From positions 104,050 to 168,049 of the forward strand of contig CANMSA010000015.1 of the NCBI GenBank assembly GCA_947500385.1: a stretch of 64,000 bases of DNA, read 5' to 3'. Both the position numbers and the translations under genes were made by a program. Under the pieces are notes generated by a model. It was not told the origin of the DNA. It did not search any database and saw only the letters and a list, made by a program, of their open reading frames with translations. Position 1 is the first letter of the stretch. Every line of letters starts with the position of its first letter. Shown here piece by piece: positions 56,691 to 64,000 of the stretch. The DNA comes from an uncultured Flavobacteriaceae bacterium (GTDB lineage Bacteria > Bacteroidota > Bacteroidia > Flavobacteriales > Flavobacteriaceae).

Positions 56691-57526
56691 AGTAGTTTAA
56701 AGCCGATCTTGTCCTTTGATTTCTTCTGTGATAATATGGCAATCGCCCGTTTCGAAAGTTGCAAGATTCTGGGATATCCCCCGGTGGTTTGGCCATCTTT
56801 CATCAAAATGATCAACTTGCCTTTGGGAGTAAGTTGCACTGTACCGGAAAGTGTTGCGGAGGTGAGCATAGAAAACCGGTGTTCGGCCAAAAGCTCGTTA
56901 ATTTGATAGGCCATTCGATTGTTCTCTTTTGCCACTGAAAAATCCGTTCCGAAAAGTTGTTCTAATTGCCGATCGTTCAATAAACTGAATTCTGGGCCTT
57001 TATATACTTCCAGTACAGTCTCTCCTAAAAGGCAATCTACCTTGTAGGCACTAATCTTGGGTTCAAAGGCCTTATTTACGTCATACGGAACCACCGATCC
57101 GTCCTGAATGTGGCTTTTAGGGGTTATTGGAGAAAACATAGACCTGCTTCCGAGAACGGACTCAGTGCTAAAACCATCTTTCACGGCAAGATAGGCGCGG
57201 AATCCTTTTTCCAACCTTCCGTAGGAAAGAATATCCCCTTCATTAACTTTGTATATTCGATGATTATCAATAGGTTGGTTATTGAGTGTAGCTGACATCT
57301 CCGCTCCTCCGAGCGCAATATGGGTCGGGGTTTCGAAAAGTACGGTCGGACCGGTCATTGTAATTTCCAATACTGCCGCCTCCGGTTCATTTTCCAATAT
57401 CATGTTCAGCTTACTTACACTGTAATCATCCATTGCCCCAGAAACGGGAACTCCCATAGAACGGTATTTCAAGCGTCCCAAGTCTTGAACAGTGGTAAAA
57501 AACCCGGATTTCAAAACCTTAAGCAT
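56687..57526 (-). CDS. pxpC: 5-oxoprolinase subunit C (KipA-like carboxylase-fold subunit)
   Basis: About 279 residues from the ATG at 57526, giving the family start MLKVLKSGFFTTVQDLGR; the frame opens earlier with TTG at 57544. Family features include SGAMDDYSVSKLN, LEITMTGPTVLFE and, near the end, LILMKDGQTTGGYPRILQL. With PxpA and PxpB it forms the ATP-dependent bacterial 5-oxoprolinase that opens 5-oxoproline to glutamate. It overlaps the end of pxpB and is the last gene of its operon. Confidence 0.92.
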   Translation of the reverse strand: MLKVLKSGFFTTVQDLGRLKYRSMGVPVSGAMDDYSVSKLNMILENEPEAAVLEITMTGPTVLFETPTHIALGGAEMSATLNNQPIDNHRIYKVNEGDILSYGRLEKGFRAYLAVKDGFSTESVLGSRSMFSPITPKSHIQDGSVVPYDVNKAFEPKISAYKVDCLLGETVLEVYKGPEFSLLNDRQLEQLFGTDFSVAKENNRMAYQINELLAEHRFSMLTSATLSGTVQLTPKGKLIILMKDGQTTGGYPRILQLSKRAIAILSQKKSKDKIGFKLL

Positions 57527-58253
57527 CCAACTTAATTTTTTCAATTTTATAAATACCTACTTCGCCTTCGATCATACAGAGCTGATAGGCGGCTCTTGAA
57601 ATAGCATAGAACTGAATACGATCCCCTACATTTACAAAGCAAGGTGGCTTTTTCTCCGTATCAAAAAGTGGAATAGGGCAATTGCCTATAATATTCCATC
57701 CACCTGGTGATTCTTGAGGGTAAATACCCGTTTGTCTTGCCGCTACGCCTACGGCGCCCCGGGCTACCTTTAAACGAGGAGTTGCCCTTCTAGGGACCTC
57801 CAATGAGGTATCTAAACCACCTAAATACATAAATCCGGGTAAAAATCCGATTCCATATACAGTATATTCGGGCTTGGTATGCAATGCGATTATTTCGTTC
57901 GTAGACAATTGCATTCGCTCGGAAACTTCCGCTAAGTCAATTCCGAAATCCAGGTCGTAACATACGGGGAGTCGCCATAAAAAATGGTCTTTTGAAGCCA
58001 CTTCCTCTTCCGTTTCATACCAGGTTTTAAGTTGTTCGCTAAATGTGGAAAAGTCGATGGGGGTATCTTGTTTGATCAACGTAAGCGAATTATAGGCCGG
58101 CACCAACTCCCAAACGGCAGGGTCCAAGTGGTTCCTCAACAACGCTTTATACCGAATAATATCGCTTAGAATCGTTTTTGCCACCTCATTAGGCCATTCG
58201 ATCAATACCGCATGACGTCCAAAAGGTCGTATGGAGATGGGATAACTGTTCAC
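57519..58253 (-). CDS. pxpB: 5-oxoprolinase subunit B (KipI-like)
   Basis: A 244-residue protein with the KipI pattern: FGRHAVLIEWPNE at the N terminus, then VYGIGFLPGFMYLGGLD and ARGAVGVAARQTGIYPQESPGGWNIIG, which form the conserved core. The start is GTG at 58253 and overlaps the pxpA stop (GTGA). It is a subunit of the 5-oxoprolinase complex, which salvages the spontaneously formed 5-oxoproline. Confidence 0.92.
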   Translation of the reverse strand: MNSYPISIRPFGRHAVLIEWPNEVAKTILSDIIRYKALLRNHLDPAVWELVPAYNSLTLIKQDTPIDFSTFSEQLKTWYETEEEVASKDHFLWRLPVCYDLDFGIDLAEVSERMQLSTNEIIALHTKPEYTVYGIGFLPGFMYLGGLDTSLEVPRRATPRLKVARGAVGVAARQTGIYPQESPGGWNIIGNCPIPLFDTEKKPPCFVNVGDRIQFYAISRAAYQLCMIEGEVGIYKIEKIKLDA

Positions 58254-59005
58254 TTTTTAATCTGAATCTGATGGTTGGGTAACTCTTGGGCAAGATACAT
58301 TATTATTTGCAATGCATTTTCAGTATCGCCATGAATACAATAGGTATCTGCATTGAGGCGCACCTTTTTCCCACTGATCGCAAGAACGGCTTTGTCTTTT
58401 ACCATAGACAATAGATGTGAAAGTACCTCTTCTGGCACGGTTAAAAGGGCGCTTGGGAGCGCTCTGGAAACCAAACTACTATCTGCATTATAGTTTCTAT
58501 CGGCGAACGCTTCATACTGTATTTGATATCCTTGCTTTTTGGCTATTTCAGCAATGACCGAATTCGGTGGAAGGTAGAGCCATACAGTACCACGATACTT
58601 GGCGATCGCCTTTAAAAATGTGGTGGATAAAAATTCACTTTTAGCCAAATCATTGTAAAGTGCCCCATGGGGTTTAATATGATGTAAGGCAACCCGCTCC
58701 CGTTCCAAAATACCCATTAGCGTCTGCATTTGCGATTGTAGGCTCTGGATTAATTCGGTATCGGGGATATCCATAGAGACCCTTCCAAAATTTGTACGAT
58801 CGGGATAGGACGGATGCGCTCCTATTTTTATCGTATGTTTTTTGGCTAAACGTACCACATTCGCCATCGTTCGGGCATCGCCTGCATGTGCCCCACAGGC
58901 AATGTTACAAGACGAAATGAGCGGTAGCAATTGCGCCTCGTTGCCAACTCCCTCCCCAACATCACAATTTATATCAATATACTCCACCGGTTGCATTTTG
59001 GACAT
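58250..59005 (-). CDS. pxpA: 5-oxoprolinase subunit A (LamB/YcsF family)
   Basis: A 251-residue protein beginning with IDINCDVGEGVGNE and NIACGAHAGDARTM, the family signature, followed by KIGAHPSYPDRTNFGR and HIKPHGALYNDLAKS. It is the third component of 5-oxoprolinase. It starts 2 bp after the end of the alpha/beta hydrolase gene upstream. Many pxpABC operons add an Nramp-like transporter; none is present here. Confidence 0.93.
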   Translation of the reverse strand: MSKMQPVEYIDINCDVGEGVGNEAQLLPLISSCNIACGAHAGDARTMANVVRLAKKHTIKIGAHPSYPDRTNFGRVSMDIPDTELIQSLQSQMQTLMGILERERVALHHIKPHGALYNDLAKSEFLSTTFLKAIAKYRGTVWLYLPPNSVIAEIAKKQGYQIQYEAFADRNYNADSSLVSRALPSALLTVPEEVLSHLLSMVKDKAVLAISGKKVRLNADTYCIHGDTENALQIIMYLAQELPNHQIQIKK

Positions 59006-59007
59006 CG

Positions 59008-59805
59008 TTATTCAAAGACTTCGTTCATTCCCATTTTAAAAAGTTTGGAATCTTGCAGGTAATTGTGCCCTCCCCCCTCTATGGTATATATTTTTTTCAG
59101 TGAAGTGGGTATATCGTTGTATAGCTTCTCCGCCTGTTCATACGGAATCACCTTATCGGCCGTACCATGGAATATGTAGATCGGACAGGCAACTTTTTGG
59201 ATATACTCATTAGAGGGAAAACGAAACTCTGACAACCAATTGATGGGTAAAAATGGAAAACGATGCTTCCCCAGCGCCACGGCACTATAAAAAGGTGATT
59301 CAAGTACTACCTTTTTCGGTGTATTCTCGGCCGCCAACCCTGTGGCCACACCAGTACCAAAAGAACGACCGTAGAGAATTATTTCATCTTCATCGTATTT
59401 TGTGAGCGTGTGATTGTAAAACAGTTGTGCATCGCTTTTCAACGCTTCTTCGCTCATTTCTCCCGAGCTCTTGCCGAATGTTCGGTAATCTACCAAGATT
59501 GCGTCATATCCTTTTCGACTTATGAGGTTCGCCACGTGACCTAGGTGGCTAATATTCCCAGAATTGCCGTGAAAATAGAGCACAACACCCTTCGCACTAT
59601 CTTGCTTTACATGTACAGCGTTCAAGATGGCACCATCCTCGGCGGTTAGATTGAATTCTTCAAAAGACTGGCAAAAATCGTAGGTATGGTTCAATGGCAT
59701 TTTAGAAGGAAAGAAAACCAAACGTTCTTGAAACTTGTAGGACACCAACACCAAGATGACATACAGCACAGATAGGACAATGGCAATTTTTTTTATTCTT
59801 TTCAT
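59008..59805 (-). CDS. Membrane-anchored alpha/beta hydrolase (first of a paralogous pair)
   Basis: About 265 residues from the ATG at 59805, which shares one base with the upstream stop (TGATG). An N-terminal membrane anchor (about 5-24) is followed by a serine hydrolase fold: GVVLYFHGNSGN (oxyanion region), ILYGRSFGTGVA with nucleophile Ser, and IYIFHGTADKVIPY with Asp, then GGGHNYL with His. It is of the BEM46/YqiK-like 'alpha/beta hydrolase, serine aminopeptidase' type. The substrate is unknown. It is clearly related to the gene directly upstream. Confidence 0.88.
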   Translation of the reverse strand: MKRIKKIAIVLSVLYVILVLVSYKFQERLVFFPSKMPLNHTYDFCQSFEEFNLTAEDGAILNAVHVKQDSAKGVVLYFHGNSGNISHLGHVANLISRKGYDAILVDYRTFGKSSGEMSEEALKSDAQLFYNHTLTKYDEDEIILYGRSFGTGVATGLAAENTPKKVVLESPFYSAVALGKHRFPFLPINWLSEFRFPSNEYIQKVACPIYIFHGTADKVIPYEQAEKLYNDIPTSLKKIYTIEGGGHNYLQDSKLFKMGMNEVFE

Positions 59806-60665
59806 CAAGCTCTGGCGGCGTGTTGTACGTCTATACTGGAACCCTTTAAACTAACCGTTTTAGGTTTACTATCAATTATCTCAGCAAGCATTTTATGATA
59901 GGATTCAAAGGTATTTAGGTTTTTATGCCCGCCTCCGATAACGGTATAAAGTCGGGTGTTTTTCGATTTTATCTTCGAAAGCTTCACACTGGTCTTGTAC
60001 GGAATCAATCGGTCATCTGTGCCATGAATAATATGAACCGGGCAATTTACATATTTGAGCCATTTATAGGTCGGCATTGGGAATTTGATCAACAAGGACA
60101 AGGGCATAAAGGGAATATATTTCTTGGCCACCTTGCTCAAACTATAATAGGGTGCATCTAGAATTAACATTCTAGGATTGTTCATTGATGCCAGTTTCGT
60201 TGCAAAACCAGAACCCAAGGAGCGGCCGTACAAAATAATATATTGCTCCTTTACATTTTCTTTTAGTTTGTTGTATATGACTTGCATATCTCTCTTAACC
60301 GCCTTTTGTGTGCGCCTACCGGTACTTTTACCAAATCCGCGATAATCGACCATTATTACATCATACCCATGTCTCGTGAAATCTACAGCGAACTTTCCCC
60401 ATCCCTTGATACTCTTTGAATTCCCTTTGAGATAAAAAACCACCCCCTTCGGATTTTTCGCTTTAAAGCGCAGTCCATTTATAGTGGCCCCATCCCTGGT
60501 TTCTATATTGTATTCCTCTATTTCTTGGTTGTCATAATGAAACTGGAAATCTTTGGCAAGTTTCTCGGGTTTGAACATCAAATAGTCCTGTAAGAAGTAA
60601 AGAAGTATGCTAACCGCGATATAAATACCAAGCACTAGTAGCGTTATGTAAGCCCAATTTGGCAT
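59805..60665 (-). CDS. Membrane-anchored alpha/beta hydrolase (second of a paralogous pair)
   Basis: A 286-residue protein with an N-terminal membrane helix (about 5-25). The same hydrolase motifs occur as in its neighbour: GVVFYLKGNSKS in the oxyanion region, ILYGRSLGSGFATKLAS with nucleophile Ser, VHIIHGTDDRLIPY with Asp, and IGGGHKNL with His. The oxyanion segment has Lys where the neighbour has His (LKGNSKS against FHGNSGN), which may change activity. It is the first gene of the five-gene unit that ends with pxpC. Confidence 0.87.
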   Translation of the reverse strand: MPNWAYITLLVLGIYIAVSILLYFLQDYLMFKPEKLAKDFQFHYDNQEIEEYNIETRDGATINGLRFKAKNPKGVVFYLKGNSKSIKGWGKFAVDFTRHGYDVIMVDYRGFGKSTGRRTQKAVKRDMQVIYNKLKENVKEQYIILYGRSLGSGFATKLASMNNPRMLILDAPYYSLSKVAKKYIPFMPLSLLIKFPMPTYKWLKYVNCPVHIIHGTDDRLIPYKTSVKLSKIKSKNTRLYTVIGGGHKNLNTFESYHKMLAEIIDSKPKTVSLKGSSIDVQHAARA

Positions 60666-60748
60666 TTAAGTTAGTTTTGTACAATATACAAAAAGAAACT
60701 ATTTATTACTTCATGCTCTTTTTGTTTGGAGTTCCCAGGAGGGCAGTA

Positions 60749-61543
60749 TCATACTGCTGATGCAAAATCTAGCTGATGCAGCATAAGACCCGATCCAGGG
60801 GCAACAAACGTCAACTGTACATCGTTGTTCGTTTTTAGGGAATGTTGAATCGTTTCGTGAGATATCGTTCCTTTTCCCAGTTGAATCAAGGCTCCCATGA
60901 TCATGCGCACCTGGTACCGCAAGAAGCCAGATGCAACGATATGCAGGGCAAAGCTTTCCGAAGGAAAAAAGTTGGCCGATAGTAAATCGTTCTCCCTTAT
61001 TTCGCAACGGACAATGGTGCGAACGCATTTCGCACCCTCCCTTTTTCTCGCCGTGTAGGCAGAAAAGTCATGGGTTCCCTGAAACAATGCGGCGGCCTTC
61101 TTCATTTCTTCAATTTTCAAAGGTCCTAGGATATTTGCCATAAACGGTGCGCAGAACGGGTGATTTTTTTTTCCATATGAAAAGAGATATACATACTCCT
61201 TTGTTTTACTGTCCTGAATGATATTGAACCCCTTTTCAACGATGCTTACCTCCATTGCCCGCATATCGGGAGGGAGGTTTTGGTTCAAGGCAACTAGGAA
61301 TTCTTTCAAGTCGGTGATGGGGGTACCTTCTAGAAAAAGTTCGAAGGCATAATCCAATGCCGAAACTTTGGCATCGGTACGCCCGGCACCTAGTACTTTC
61401 ATGGGTTGTTCGGGCAGAATAAACCGCAAAGTTTTTAATACCATGCCTTCTACGGTTCGTTCTGCTGGTTGCCGCTGCCAACCACTGTAGCGAAAGCCTA
61501 AAAACTGTAACCTGATCAAATAACTTGTGCGTACTCCTTGCAT
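60749..61543 (-). CDS. TruA-like tRNA pseudouridine synthase
   Basis: About 264 residues from the ATG at 61543; a longer frame would run into the divergent gene upstream. LQFLGFRYSGWQRQP and GAGRTDAKVSAL carry the TruA fold and the catalytic Asp, and RYQVRMIMGALIQLG matches the C-terminal TruA motif. The usual GRTDxGVHA motif is changed to GRTDAKVSA. Canonical TruA modifies positions 38-40 of tRNA anticodon arms. The altered motif suggests either a divergent TruA or a paralogue with another target. Confidence 0.82.
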   Translation of the reverse strand: MQGVRTSYLIRLQFLGFRYSGWQRQPAERTVEGMVLKTLRFILPEQPMKVLGAGRTDAKVSALDYAFELFLEGTPITDLKEFLVALNQNLPPDMRAMEVSIVEKGFNIIQDSKTKEYVYLFSYGKKNHPFCAPFMANILGPLKIEEMKKAAALFQGTHDFSAYTARKREGAKCVRTIVRCEIRENDLLSANFFPSESFALHIVASGFLRYQVRMIMGALIQLGKGTISHETIQHSLKTNNDVQLTFVAPGSGLMLHQLDFASAV

Positions 61544-61629
61544 GCTTCGTAAGTGAAAAATTAAGAGATTCGTGAAATCTAGTGCTTTTTTTGTATTTTG
61601 TTTAAGTTTTTTTAACCAAACCAACCAAT

Positions 61630-62067
61630 ATGACAATTTCAAACAACTCAAAGTTACCCGTCTGGTTTTGGGTACTAAGCGTACTCGCCTTGCTTTGGAA
61701 CCTAATGGGTGTAATCGCCTATTTAGCCGAGGCCTACATGAGCGATGAAGCCTTCAAGGCACTACCTGAAGCACAACAAGCGCTCTATAATGCACGGCCT
61801 TCATGGGTGACGGGTGCTTTTGCCATTGCCGTATTTGCCGGTACCATTGGCGCTATCGGTTTATTGATGCGCAAGAAATGGGCCTTGTCGGTTTTCGTTA
61901 TTTCCTTATTTGGTGTATTTGGTCAAATGACCTATCAATTCTTTTTAAGTGAAACATTTGAAGTAATGGGAAACCAATTTATGATCATGCCGATTGCGGT
62001 AATTCTCATTGCAATAGCCTTGGTATTTTTTTCCCGCTCCTCCATTCAAAAAACTTGGCTGCGCTAA
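61630..62067 (+). CDS. Four-helix membrane protein of unknown function
   Basis: A 145-residue protein with four hydrophobic helices at about 10-32, 58-80, 84-105 and 115-135. The loop after helix 1 has a conserved-looking YMSDEAFKALPEAQQALY. Similar proteins in Flavobacteriaceae are often labelled 'sugar transporter' without support. It is divergent from the TruA-like gene across 86 bp. Confidence 0.65.
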   Translation: MTISNNSKLPVWFWVLSVLALLWNLMGVIAYLAEAYMSDEAFKALPEAQQALYNARPSWVTGAFAIAVFAGTIGAIGLLMRKKWALSVFVISLFGVFGQMTYQFFLSETFEVMGNQFMIMPIAVILIAIALVFFSRSSIQKTWLR

Positions 62068-62267
62068 GGTATGTTAACTTAATCGAATAAAATGAATTAT
62101 TGTTCCCCCGAACGAAGCATTTCATCGGGTACCTTCAGGATTTTTACCACAGTTTTAACGGTGTTCTCAACATTCGTTGCGCTTTATCGAATTTTTCAAA
62201 TAAACGAAATACAGTATCGTTTTATAGTCTTTAACAGGGTTCCCCATTACCCCGAAACCTACTTACG

Positions 62268-62750
62268 ATGAAGTTGATAATGCGCATATTGCCGTGGAAG
62301 CGTGGTTTGATCCTTACGGTCATAACTTTGATCGCATTGATCGTGTTTAATTTTTATGGTCTGTACACCAACAAATTTTACTTTTTTAAGTTCGACAATT
62401 ACTTGCTTCCTTTATTAACTTTGATACACTTTGTATTCCTATATGTTTTGTGGTTCAAAATAAAAGAAGGTGAAGTAACCGACCCACAAATGCGTAATTT
62501 AGAATATGGTTTATACGTATTGATACCCATTTATGTGTATAAAATATTTGATACTTTTTTTATCCTTTTGAGTGCCAGTGACTTTGAAAATCATGTAATT
62601 CCGGCTACGTTTATGCCGTTGGGAATCCTAATTCTTATTCTATACTTCTTAATCATCGGACTCGCTTTTTTGGCTTTTCACTATCGCAAAAATCTGGTGG
62701 GGGGCTATAATTTTGACGAAATCAACCGTCAAATCGATTCTTGGGAATAA
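62268..62750 (+). CDS. Small integral membrane protein
   Basis: A 160-residue protein with four hydrophobic helices at about 12-30, 42-62, 84-104 and 115-138, and a charged C-terminal tail. No family is recognised. A gap of 200 bp before it holds no clear promoter or hairpin. Confidence 0.6.
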   Translation: MKLIMRILPWKRGLILTVITLIALIVFNFYGLYTNKFYFFKFDNYLLPLLTLIHFVFLYVLWFKIKEGEVTDPQMRNLEYGLYVLIPIYVYKIFDTFFILLSASDFENHVIPATFMPLGILILILYFLIIGLAFLAFHYRKNLVGGYNFDEINRQIDSWE

Positions 62751-62784
62751 GCTATTCCAAGAAGCCCAAATCAAGCCAAAATAA

Positions 62785-62816
62785 AAAATGCCCCGGAACG
62801 AATTCCAAGGCATTTT
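62785..62816 (-). terminator. Terminator after the type IX secreted protein gene
   Basis: The arms AAAATGCC and GGCATTTT pair over 8 bases, with an inner GGAA/TTCC stem after a 2-base internal loop. On the minus strand a run of T (CATTTTTTATTTT) follows, so it serves mainly the leftward gene whose stop is at 62930-62932. Confidence 0.75.
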
Positions 62817-62850
62817 CCTAACAACCAACCTAACAACCAACCTAACAACA
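62817..62850. repeat. Short tandem repeat, 12-bp unit
   Basis: CCTAACAACCAA occurs twice in full (62817-62828 and 62829-62840), followed by CCTAACAACA. It lies in the 3' untranslated region of the leftward gene between its stop and terminator. No function is evident. Confidence 0.85.
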
Positions 62851-62929
62851 AGGTTTTACAATTCTTCTACGGCATCCCATTTTTGGTCTATGTGCTTCAG
62901 AGGGTCTGCCGTTCATTCACAAGCATGGC

Positions 62930-64000
62930 CTATTGAATAACCACTTTCTTATTGATTACACTACCAGTATTGGTATAAACCCGTAAGACATACACACCAC
63001 TGTTCAATGACTGTACGTTGTACGATAATTCATCGCTATTAATGCGATTCATTTTGCTGGTTACATTATTTCCTGATAAATCAAAAAGCGCCACATTCAC
63101 CTTATCAATATTGTTATTATCCATAGCGATGTTCAATACATCTGTTGATGGCATGGGATACAGACTTACCCTTGTTCTTCCACTGCTACCGTCGGTGCGT
63201 ACCACCTCTATTGAATTCGATAGGCTATAGCAACCATACAGACCGGTCGCTGCATTGCCGTCCTTTTCCAAACCTTCCAGTCCGTCTTCGTAGCTAATAT
63301 GCCAAATCAAACAAGTTCCCACACCGGCTCCGTCGAAGTCAACTTCTTCAGGGCTCGCGGGTAAACCAAGAATTTTACCCTCTTCATCGGTGATGATCCA
63401 AGCTGAATTTGAACCGCTATTCTCCGAAAGTCCTATTCCGGATACGTAATCGGGTGTTCTATCCCCAACGATAAACTCAAATGGTCCGCCCGAAATCCAT
63501 CCTCCTTCCGGTTGACGTCTATACACACGTACTTCATTTGAAAAATCATACATTCCTTCCAAATCAGAGACATAGGCATCTTTTTCGAGACCCATTAAGC
63601 CATCGGCGTAACTTAGGTGCCAGATCAAACAAACTCCCGCACCTGCACCATCAAAATCAACAGCTTCAGGAACAGGTGGTAATCCTAGGATCTTCCCATT
63701 TTCATCGGTCACTACCCATTGCGAATTAGCACCCATATTTCCGGATACTGCCACGCCGTATACATTATCAGCTTCTCCATCACCCACGCAGAATTCAAAA
63801 GGTCCACCTGAAACGGTACCCCCTTCTACTTCCGCGGTACGAACTACTTTAATGGGGTTCGACAGACTGAAGCAGCCCATCAGGTCGTTCGCGTTCAAGC
63901 CCATCTCTGCGCCTTCAAGTCCGTCTTCATATCGTAAGTACCAGATCAGACAGGTACCAGGTCCGGCCCCATCGAAGTTTACACCTTCGACCGCCTCCAA
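62930..64000 (-). CDS. Secreted repeat protein with type IX sorting domain, C-terminal part
   Basis: The gene enters from the right edge; 356 C-terminal residues are visible. About three tandem modules of about 105 residues each contain GGPFEFIVGDRTPDYVSGI, ITDEEGKILGLP and GTCLIWHISYEDGLEG. The last 80 residues (LYPMPSTDVLNIAMDNN ... GVYVLRVYTNTGSVINKKVVIQ) form a type A sorting domain of the Bacteroidota type IX secretion system, which directs the protein to the cell surface or medium. The role of the modules is not known; adhesion or a large extracellular hydrolase is possible. Confidence 0.85.
   Translation of the reverse strand: MEAVEGVNFDGAGPGTCLIWYLRYEDGLEGAEMGLNANDLMGCFSLSNPIKVVRTAEVEGGTVSGGPFEFCVGDGEADNVYGVAVSGNMGANSQWVVTDENGKILGLPPVPEAVDFDGAGAGVCLIWHLSYADGLMGLEKDAYVSDLEGMYDFSNEVRVYRRQPEGGWISGGPFEFIVGDRTPDYVSGIGLSENSGSNSAWIITDEEGKILGLPASPEEVDFDGAGVGTCLIWHISYEDGLEGLEKDGNAATGLYGCYSLSNSIEVVRTDGSSGRTRVSLYPMPSTDVLNIAMDNNNIDKVNVALFDLSGNNVTSKMNRINSDELSYNVQSLNSGVYVLRVYTNTGSVINKKVVIQ

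Noticed and set aside
61544..61651. A longer N terminus for the TruA-like protein starting at 61651
   Set aside because: It would overlap the divergent membrane protein gene and add 36 residues with no family counterpart. The ATG at 61543 gives the normal start.

Overview
The window looks like a chromosome segment of a marine-type Flavobacteriaceae member (phylum Bacteroidota). The evidence is a type IX secretion sorting domain at the right edge, a type VI secretion system (T6SS) of the Bacteroidota-only subtype iii, several TAnnTTTG promoter boxes of the Bacteroidota type, very weak Shine-Dalgarno signals and moderate base composition. The genus cannot be fixed by eye. No rRNA, tRNA, CRISPR array, integrase or insertion sequence was seen.

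Left part (1-7.2 kb): the end of an FMN/Fe-S glutamate-synthase-like enzyme, an OmpA-like coiled-coil envelope protein, a small membrane-anchored protein, a patatin phospholipase, an M1 metallopeptidase and RecG.

Central part (7.3-37.4 kb): a T6SS-iii locus in two divergent arms separated by 56 bp near 20.35 kb. The rightward arm encodes an NlpC/P60 lipoprotein, TssG, TssN, TssK, TssO, ClpV/TssH, TssE, TssF, VgrG, an unrecognised TPR protein, a PAAR-Rhs toxin ending in an AHH nuclease, and an overlapping immunity candidate. The leftward arm encodes a PKD-domain single-pass protein (candidate TssP), Hcp/TssD, TssB, TssC, a second Hcp, an unrecognised candidate effector with a hydrophobic hairpin, and a three-helix membrane protein as candidate immunity. 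After a 240-bp gap it continues on the same strand with homologues of the conjugation outer-membrane proteins TraN and TraO. Next comes a giant lipoprotein whose N terminus resembles TraQ, followed by some 20 Ig-like modules. No other conjugation gene is present and no gene I can call TssQ or TssR is seen. The TraN/TraO/TraQ-like set may therefore be an outer-membrane module recruited to this T6SS, which is the main hypothesis of this report.

Right-central part (37.5-55.9 kb): branched-chain amino acid synthesis. leuC-leuD-leuA-leuB runs rightward, then an MFS transporter, a TPM-domain protein and GapN. The leftward operon ilvD-ilvB-(two methyltransferases)-ilvN-ilvC follows. Upstream of ilvD I found a complete transcription attenuator: a 15-residue leader peptide with nine Ile/Leu/Val codons, an antiterminator arm and a 15-bp terminator.

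Right part (56-64 kb): a nitroreductase, the 5-oxoprolinase genes pxpABC in one overlapping operon with two paralogous alpha/beta hydrolases, a TruA-like pseudouridine synthase, two small membrane proteins, and the C-terminal part of a repeat-containing protein with a type IX sorting domain.
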